Below, piece by piece: positions 61,842 to 64,000 of a DNA stretch of 64,000 bases. The stretch comes from Variovorax paradoxus. Lineage in GTDB: Bacteria > Pseudomonadota > Gammaproteobacteria > Burkholderiales > Burkholderiaceae_C. Each line of letters begins with the position of its first letter. The stretch's first letter is position 1. The stretch covers positions 1,424,001-1,488,000 of the forward strand of contig NZ_CP102931.1 of the NCBI RefSeq assembly GCF_024734665.1. Direction: 5' to 3'. The notes beneath the pieces were generated by a model that saw only the letters and a program-made list of their open reading frames with translations, made no database searches and had not been told where the DNA came from. A program made the translations under genes and the position numbers.

Positions 61842-63551
61842 TTAGAGCGCTGCGACCTTCACGAACACGGGGTTCGAGTAGAACCACAGGTCGCTGTAGT
61901 TGCGCACGTTGATCGCATTGAAGCGCGCCACGTTGTCGGTACCCGTGGTCTGCGCGTCGGGCAAGGGCTCGCCGGCGGCGGTTTCGTTGGGCACGTCGGT
62001 TCCCAGGTTGGTGCCGCGCAGGCGGAAATACTGGTTGTTGCCGGCCTTCACCGTGTAGCTCACCGAGAAGTAGCCGTCGGCGTCGAGCTTCCAGTCGTTG
62101 CGGGTAAAGCGCTTGAGCACGCGCGTCGACGGGTTGGTGTCGCGCGCGTAGCCCGGCGTGCCCGCCAGCTCGGGGCCGGTCACGTCGCCGGCGATCAGGT
62201 CGATGTGGTCGACCACCGGCTTCACGTTGGCGAAGTTGCCGCTGCCGAGCTGGTACTCGAAGTTGTTGCGCTCGGGGCTCTTGAAGCGGATGGTGATCTT
62301 CAGGTCTTCACCTGCCTTGGCCGCCACGTCCGAGCCCATCTCGCCGGCGCCCTTGGCGCTTTGCACCTTGAAGTCGAGCGCGTTGATCAGGCCGCCGTTC
62401 ACCGCGAAGAGCTTGCCCGAGCGCAGGGCCGAGAGCAGCGACTTCGGGTCCTTGACATCGCCCCACAGGTGGTTCTTCGCGTATTCGCCCGGCGCGTAGC
62501 CGCTGCTGTACTGGCCTTGCGAGGTAGTGAAGTGGTAGTCGGAGTCGGCCACGTTCCAGATGTGGCGGCCTTCGGACAGCAGCGCGTCCCAGGTGCCGCC
62601 AAGCTTGGCGACGAGGTAATCGACGCCGCCGTAGGTGCGCGAGGGCAGGTTGGCCGGGATGTAGGCGCTGGTGTAGCCGCCACGGTCGGGCTCCATCTGG
62701 TTGCCGACCATGCCTTCGAGCGAGAACACGATGTTCGGCGCGAGGTCGTTCATCTCGCGCAGCTGGGCGATGGTGTACTTGCCGGAGTTGCGCGAAGGAT
62801 GGTTGATCTGCAGGTAGCTGGTGTCGGGGTAGTTCTTCTTGAGCCAGGCGATTGCCGCGAGCGTCTCGGCGTGCGTGTCGTAGTTGACGCCGGCCTTCGG
62901 GCCCCAGGCGGTGACGTCGCCGGCCGGGAAGAGCGCGGCGGCGCGGTTGGTGAAGAGGTATTCGAACTGGCTCGCGGCCTTGAGCGCTGCGTCCGACATG
63001 GGGTTGTCGGTCAGGATGCCGACGTTGCCGTGGTCATGCGAGGGCATGTCCCATTCGAAGGACGCGAAGATCGTCTTGTCGGCGTACTTGCCACCGGCCT
63101 GCAGCGCCTTGATGCGCGGCACCTGGTACTTGGCCATGCCTTCCGAGAACGGAATCTGCGCCGGCAGCTTGGTGCCGTTGTTGTCATAGGAAGACAGGCG
63201 CAGGTGGTCGGACAGCGCCGCCCAGTCGAGCCCGAACTGGTCGAAGGCCTTGGCCAGCACCTGGTCGAGCGTGGAAATCTGCTGCGTGTCGTCCGACTGC
63301 ATCGTGTGGATGTGCATGTCGCCAACGGTCCAGCGGCCGGGCGGTGCGGACGGGCCTGGATCGGCTGCGGGAGCGGGGGCGGGCACGGGCGCGACGGCTG
63401 CCGGGGTGCTGGGCGTCACGGGGAAGAAGGCCGGGCCGCTGGAGTCTCCGCCGCCACAGCCGGCCAGCATGAGCGTGCCGATGGCGAGGGTGGAAAACAG
63501 CGTGCGGCGGAACGGGAGAGGCGTCGAGAGGGCGGTCGGAAGAATGAACAT
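61842..63551 (-). CDS. PHP-domain (DUF3604-like) lipoprotein
   Basis: A 569-residue protein; the start at 63551 gives a signal peptide ending in the lipobox LMLAGC (Cys 32), followed by a Pro/Ala-rich linker. From about residue 75 it has a polymerase/histidinol-phosphatase (PHP) metal-dependent phosphoesterase fold: GDMHIHTMQSDD (His 80, His 82), AALSDHLRLSS (the SDH motif), a block ASFEWDMPSHDHGNVGILT, LQINHPSRNSG, and NVADSDYH near the end, which supply the metal ligands. The C-terminal part (about 420-569) is strand-rich. It would act on an unknown phosphoester outside the cytoplasm. It is convergent with the SgcJ-like gene. Confidence 0.78.
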   Translation of the reverse strand: MFILPTALSTPLPFRRTLFSTLAIGTLMLAGCGGGDSSGPAFFPVTPSTPAAVAPVPAPAPAADPGPSAPPGRWTVGDMHIHTMQSDDTQQISTLDQVLAKAFDQFGLDWAALSDHLRLSSYDNNGTKLPAQIPFSEGMAKYQVPRIKALQAGGKYADKTIFASFEWDMPSHDHGNVGILTDNPMSDAALKAASQFEYLFTNRAAALFPAGDVTAWGPKAGVNYDTHAETLAAIAWLKKNYPDTSYLQINHPSRNSGKYTIAQLREMNDLAPNIVFSLEGMVGNQMEPDRGGYTSAYIPANLPSRTYGGVDYLVAKLGGTWDALLSEGRHIWNVADSDYHFTTSQGQYSSGYAPGEYAKNHLWGDVKDPKSLLSALRSGKLFAVNGGLINALDFKVQSAKGAGEMGSDVAAKAGEDLKITIRFKSPERNNFEYQLGSGNFANVKPVVDHIDLIAGDVTGPELAGTPGYARDTNPSTRVLKRFTRNDWKLDADGYFSVSYTVKAGNNQYFRLRGTNLGTDVPNETAAGEPLPDAQTTGTDNVARFNAINVRNYSDLWFYSNPVFVKVAAL

Positions 63552-63718
63552 GGCGGTCTGAAAAAAGTGACGCGCACCTGAAGTGCGCGTGTCGAAGGAA
63601 GTCGCCGAGTCTCGAATGGCGCCATGACGCTTCGATGAAAGCAGAACGAAAGTTCGTTGTTTTCGCGCCCGCAACCGGGCCGCTGGAGGGCTTGCCCTCT
63701 ATAAACTGTGCCCCTTCC

Positions 63719-64000
63719 ATGATCCCCAGCGCGCCCGTCCCCCTGCCCACCGCATCCATCGACGATGAAGTGCTGTCGCGCATGGTGCGCACCGATCAGC
63801 TCGTGACGGTGCGCCGCAGCGTTCTCTCGGCCATTCCGATCAGCGTGCTGCTGAGCTTCACTGCGGCGCTGGTCGCCCTCAATGCCGGCCGCGCGTTCGA
63901 AGGGATGAGCTGGCTGCTGCTGTCGCTCATGGTGAACGGACTGCGCAGCTACATCTGCCGCTGGCCGTTCGCGCCGTCGCCCGGCGCCGAGCCCGGCAGT
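63719..64000 (+). CDS. N-terminus of a membrane protein, cut by the window edge
   Basis: From the ATG at 63719 the frame is open to the last base (94 codons). After a hydrophilic start (MIPSAPVPLPTASIDDEV) there are two hydrophobic segments, VLSAIPISVLLSFTAALVAL and GMSWLLLSLMVNGL. This beginning is common in membrane-anchored sensor kinases and GGDEF proteins, but nothing decisive is visible. It is divergent from the PHP-domain gene. Confidence 0.6.
   Translation, partial: MIPSAPVPLPTASIDDEVLSRMVRTDQLVTVRRSVLSAIPISVLLSFTAALVALNAGRAFEGMSWLLLSLMVNGLRSYICRWPFAPSPGAEPGS

Overview
The window looks like a chromosome segment of a high-GC betaproteobacterium of the Comamonadaceae, most like Variovorax. 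This rests on gene content (many GntR, LysR and IclR regulators beside small-molecule transporters, a single-chain indolepyruvate ferredoxin oxidoreductase, a dipeptide-type ABC operon) and on codon and base use. It is inference, not a database match. No rRNA, tRNA, CRISPR array, transposase or integrase was seen.

Layout. 1-5.0 kb: the 3' part of an rhs polymorphic-toxin gene whose frame is broken near 2.63 kb, an AT-rich toxin tip, an overlapping candidate immunity gene, then one or two decayed rhs tails and an orphan immunity-like gene. 5.1-9.4 kb: a dctA-gntR operon with palindromic operators, a small membrane protein and an MHS-type MFS transporter. 9.6-15.2 kb: small genes (NTF2-like, WGR/DUF4303-like, EthD, IclR, GreA/B-like, a decayed antibiotic kinase). 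15.9-21.4 kb: a LuxR-type regulator with a hybrid kinase, an NHL lipoprotein and a DMT exporter. 21.5-28 kb: a DctS/DctR-like two-component pair, then indolepyruvate ferredoxin oxidoreductase with a divergent LysR gene. 29.5-34.6 kb: an accessory stretch of small, mostly unknown, co-oriented genes separated by copies of a short GC-rich repeat.

35-45.4 kb: a long minus-strand catabolic cluster containing a tartrate/malate-type dehydrogenase, a complete dipeptide-type ABC importer, an amidase, an aldehyde dehydrogenase and a 3-hydroxyisobutyrate-dehydrogenase-family enzyme. It suggests uptake of an amide or peptide-like compound followed by hydrolysis and oxidation. 45.8-48.1 kb: an orphan histidine kinase whose phospho-acceptor His is replaced by Asn, and an aldo/keto reductase. 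48.1-54.8 kb: nucleobase and hydantoin/allantoin transport (NCS2 and NCS1 permeases), a hydantoin-type racemase and a GntR regulator, with TGTATACA-centred palindromes ahead of both permease genes, and an EAL-GGDEF protein in between. 54.9-64 kb: a lipase-like lipoprotein, VOC protein, TerC, LysR, an OmpR-type two-component pair, an SgcJ-like protein, a PHP-domain lipoprotein and the start of a further membrane protein.

The most striking unexplained signal is a roughly 100-bp element present four times (29131, 34959, 44107, 44244). A conserved core is enclosed by a 24-25 bp stem whose sequence differs between copies but stays self-complementary. It also encloses a small hairpin that varies in the same compensating way and always carries a GNA triloop. 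All nine transition-type mismatches in the outer stems become G-U (G-T) pairs on one and the same strand, which suggests selection for a folded single strand.
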